A stretch of DNA of 30,394 bases, from assembly GCA_037447605.1 (NCBI GenBank), contig CM074815.1, positions 359,881 through 390,274 of the forward strand, written 5' to 3'. The DNA comes from Zygnema circumcarinatum (lineage: Eukaryota > Streptophyta > Zygnematophyceae > Zygnematales > Zygnemataceae). Position 1 is the stretch's first letter; each line of letters starts with the position of its first letter. The notes under the pieces were generated by a model. That model ran no database searches, was not told where the DNA came from, and worked only from the letters and a program-made list of their open reading frames with translations. Of this stretch, positions 29,267-30,394 are shown one piece after another. Position numbers and translations under genes: made by a program.

Positions 29267-30300
29267 TCAACGGAGAAGAAATTGATCCGCATCACCTTCT
29301 CCCCCTCGATGGTCTCCATCAACTGCAGCCGTTAGGCTTTTCGAGCCTTCGTTTTCCCCTTCACCTCTGTAATGAATCCCAACGACGAAACTATGAAGAA
29401 ATTAGCATTGATAATAAACTTAACTTCCTTGGTACTCAGCTTTGGAGATGCATCATCAATCTTTTCAGATTTTTGAAACTTTCATGAAACGAACAGCAAG
29501 TTGTTATTCGAACCGGGAAAGTATGAAGCAAGTTAGCACTCCTGCTTTGCTAATCTGTGCTTATGCAGGCCTTGTTATGGCGAATGGCGATTAGAATTCT
29601 AAGTGCTGCCATCCTTACTGAAGGAAAAGAGCAGCTCTTAACCCTTAACTGCATGTAAACTCTTCAGCAACCTCTCACGATTGAGAGTGGGAGAAGGCTC
29701 CTAACCAGCACGAAGCTGCTCTGCAAATGATTGGAATTCTTCCCTGCACTCATTCACCCCCACACTCTGAAAGAAGTCAGCTCAAGCTCAAGGTCTTTTC
29801 ACAGTACTCCCTCTTAAAGGATCAACAAACATAGGCAATTCCAGCATGCTGTTTCACAAGCACTCCTTGGATAAAAAAATGAGATAGTATGCCCATTTTC
29901 CGCTGCCATCTCACATAAATTAGTCATTTCAACTGGCAGTGCTTAAAGCATAATCCCTCACAGACACGCCAACTTTTATCCAAAAGAACCCCCAAAGTCT
30001 GAGTTCCGATGTTCACCATCTGCCGCATCAAAAAAGAATGAAAGTCCTCTAATCTTTGGACCTAATGTCACTCCCTTCAAGTGCCAAAAACTCTTTCTGA
30101 TTTCGAATTCTGTTGGGGAGAATATTGATGTCAACTATTCTCACCCTTTGAAGAGGCTCCCTCCGCGCTCGTCCTGGAAGAGAGGCAAATGCATCAAGAA
30201 AACAGCATCCTGAAGGAGCACAATTGCAAGGTACTGAAATAGCTCCAAAAGGTTTTCCGCCGCCATCTGCTGCTCCCTTGAAATACGTTTGTTCTCGATC
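29267..30300 (-). CDS. partial unidentified gene running off the right edge (exon fragments only)
   Basis: I do not recognise this gene. The strongest piece is 30300-30146: acceptor TTTGCAG, donor AGG|GTGAGA, open in two frames; one reads as an alpha-helical stretch (ENLLELFQYLAIVLLQDAVF), the other starts REQTYFKGAADGGGKPFG. A second coding-like stretch at about 30071-29945 contains RLEDFHSFLMRQMVNIGTQ. A possible terminal exon at 29366-29267 reads GEGENEGSKSLTAAVDGD and ends in TGA. Another short stretch near 29465-29430 reads IDDASPKLSTKE before a GTTAAG donor. I could not join these into one phase-consistent model, so start, exon set and end are all uncertain. The 5' part lies beyond 30394. 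Confidence 0.35.
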
Positions 30301-30340
30301 TGCAAAGGACAATGACAGAATTACACCATATAACGTGGCC

Positions 30341-30394
30341 CTCCCTCTCCCTCTCCCTCTCCCCTCCTCCCCTCCTCCCCTCCTCCCCTCCTCC
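30341..30394. repeat. CT-rich repeat cut by the window edge
   Basis: (CCCTCT)n changes into TCCCC TCC units and runs off the end. It would be intronic in the partial gene. Confidence 0.8.

Overview
The window is nuclear DNA of a green-lineage (Viridiplantae) eukaryote, most likely a streptophyte alga or early land plant with a fairly compact genome. The evidence is spliced genes with GT-AG introns, several proteins with chloroplast targeting peptides (VIPP1, plastid ClpP3, a twin-arginine lumen protein), a plant-type nuclear-speckle RRM protein, a eukaryotic tRNA-Ala, and plant-type TTTAGGG repeats. The species cannot be named from the sequence. Coding exons are short, and most introns and spacers hold polypurine/polypyrimidine simple repeats.

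Layout. 454-5165 (-): VIPP1 in 11 exons. 5166-8326: long spacer with one tRNA-Ala(UGC) at 6278-6350 (-) and one copy of a dispersed repeat. 8327-10930 (-): NSR-type RRM protein in 6 exons. 10931-13361: spacer with a 44-bp minisatellite, a foldback repeat, a dense GTAC cluster and an approximately 870-bp polypyrimidine minisatellite. 13362-18169 (+): SLC4/BOR-like anion transporter in 5 exons with a hydrophilic C-terminal tail of about 750 residues. 18566-19326 (-): DUF3143 plastid protein in 2 exons. 20432-22666 (-): four-CxxC, DnaJ-type zinc-finger plastid membrane protein in 4 exons. 23290-23799 (+): intronless thylakoid-lumen protein. 25030-28117 (-): plastid CLPP3 in 5 exons, with a telomere-like array in an intron. 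29267-30394 (-): fragments of an unidentified gene running off the right edge, plus a small terminal-inverted-repeat element.

Function. Five of the seven complete genes encode predicted plastid proteins (VIPP1 for thylakoid biogenesis, CLPP3 for stromal proteolysis, a DUF3143 protein, a CxxC zinc-finger protein, a Tat-type lumen protein). Upstream regions of these genes carry CACGTG G-boxes, and three share the 11-mer GCACGTGTGAA. The gene models were built by hand: every exon junction was checked for GT-AG and reading phase, but no transcript evidence was available.
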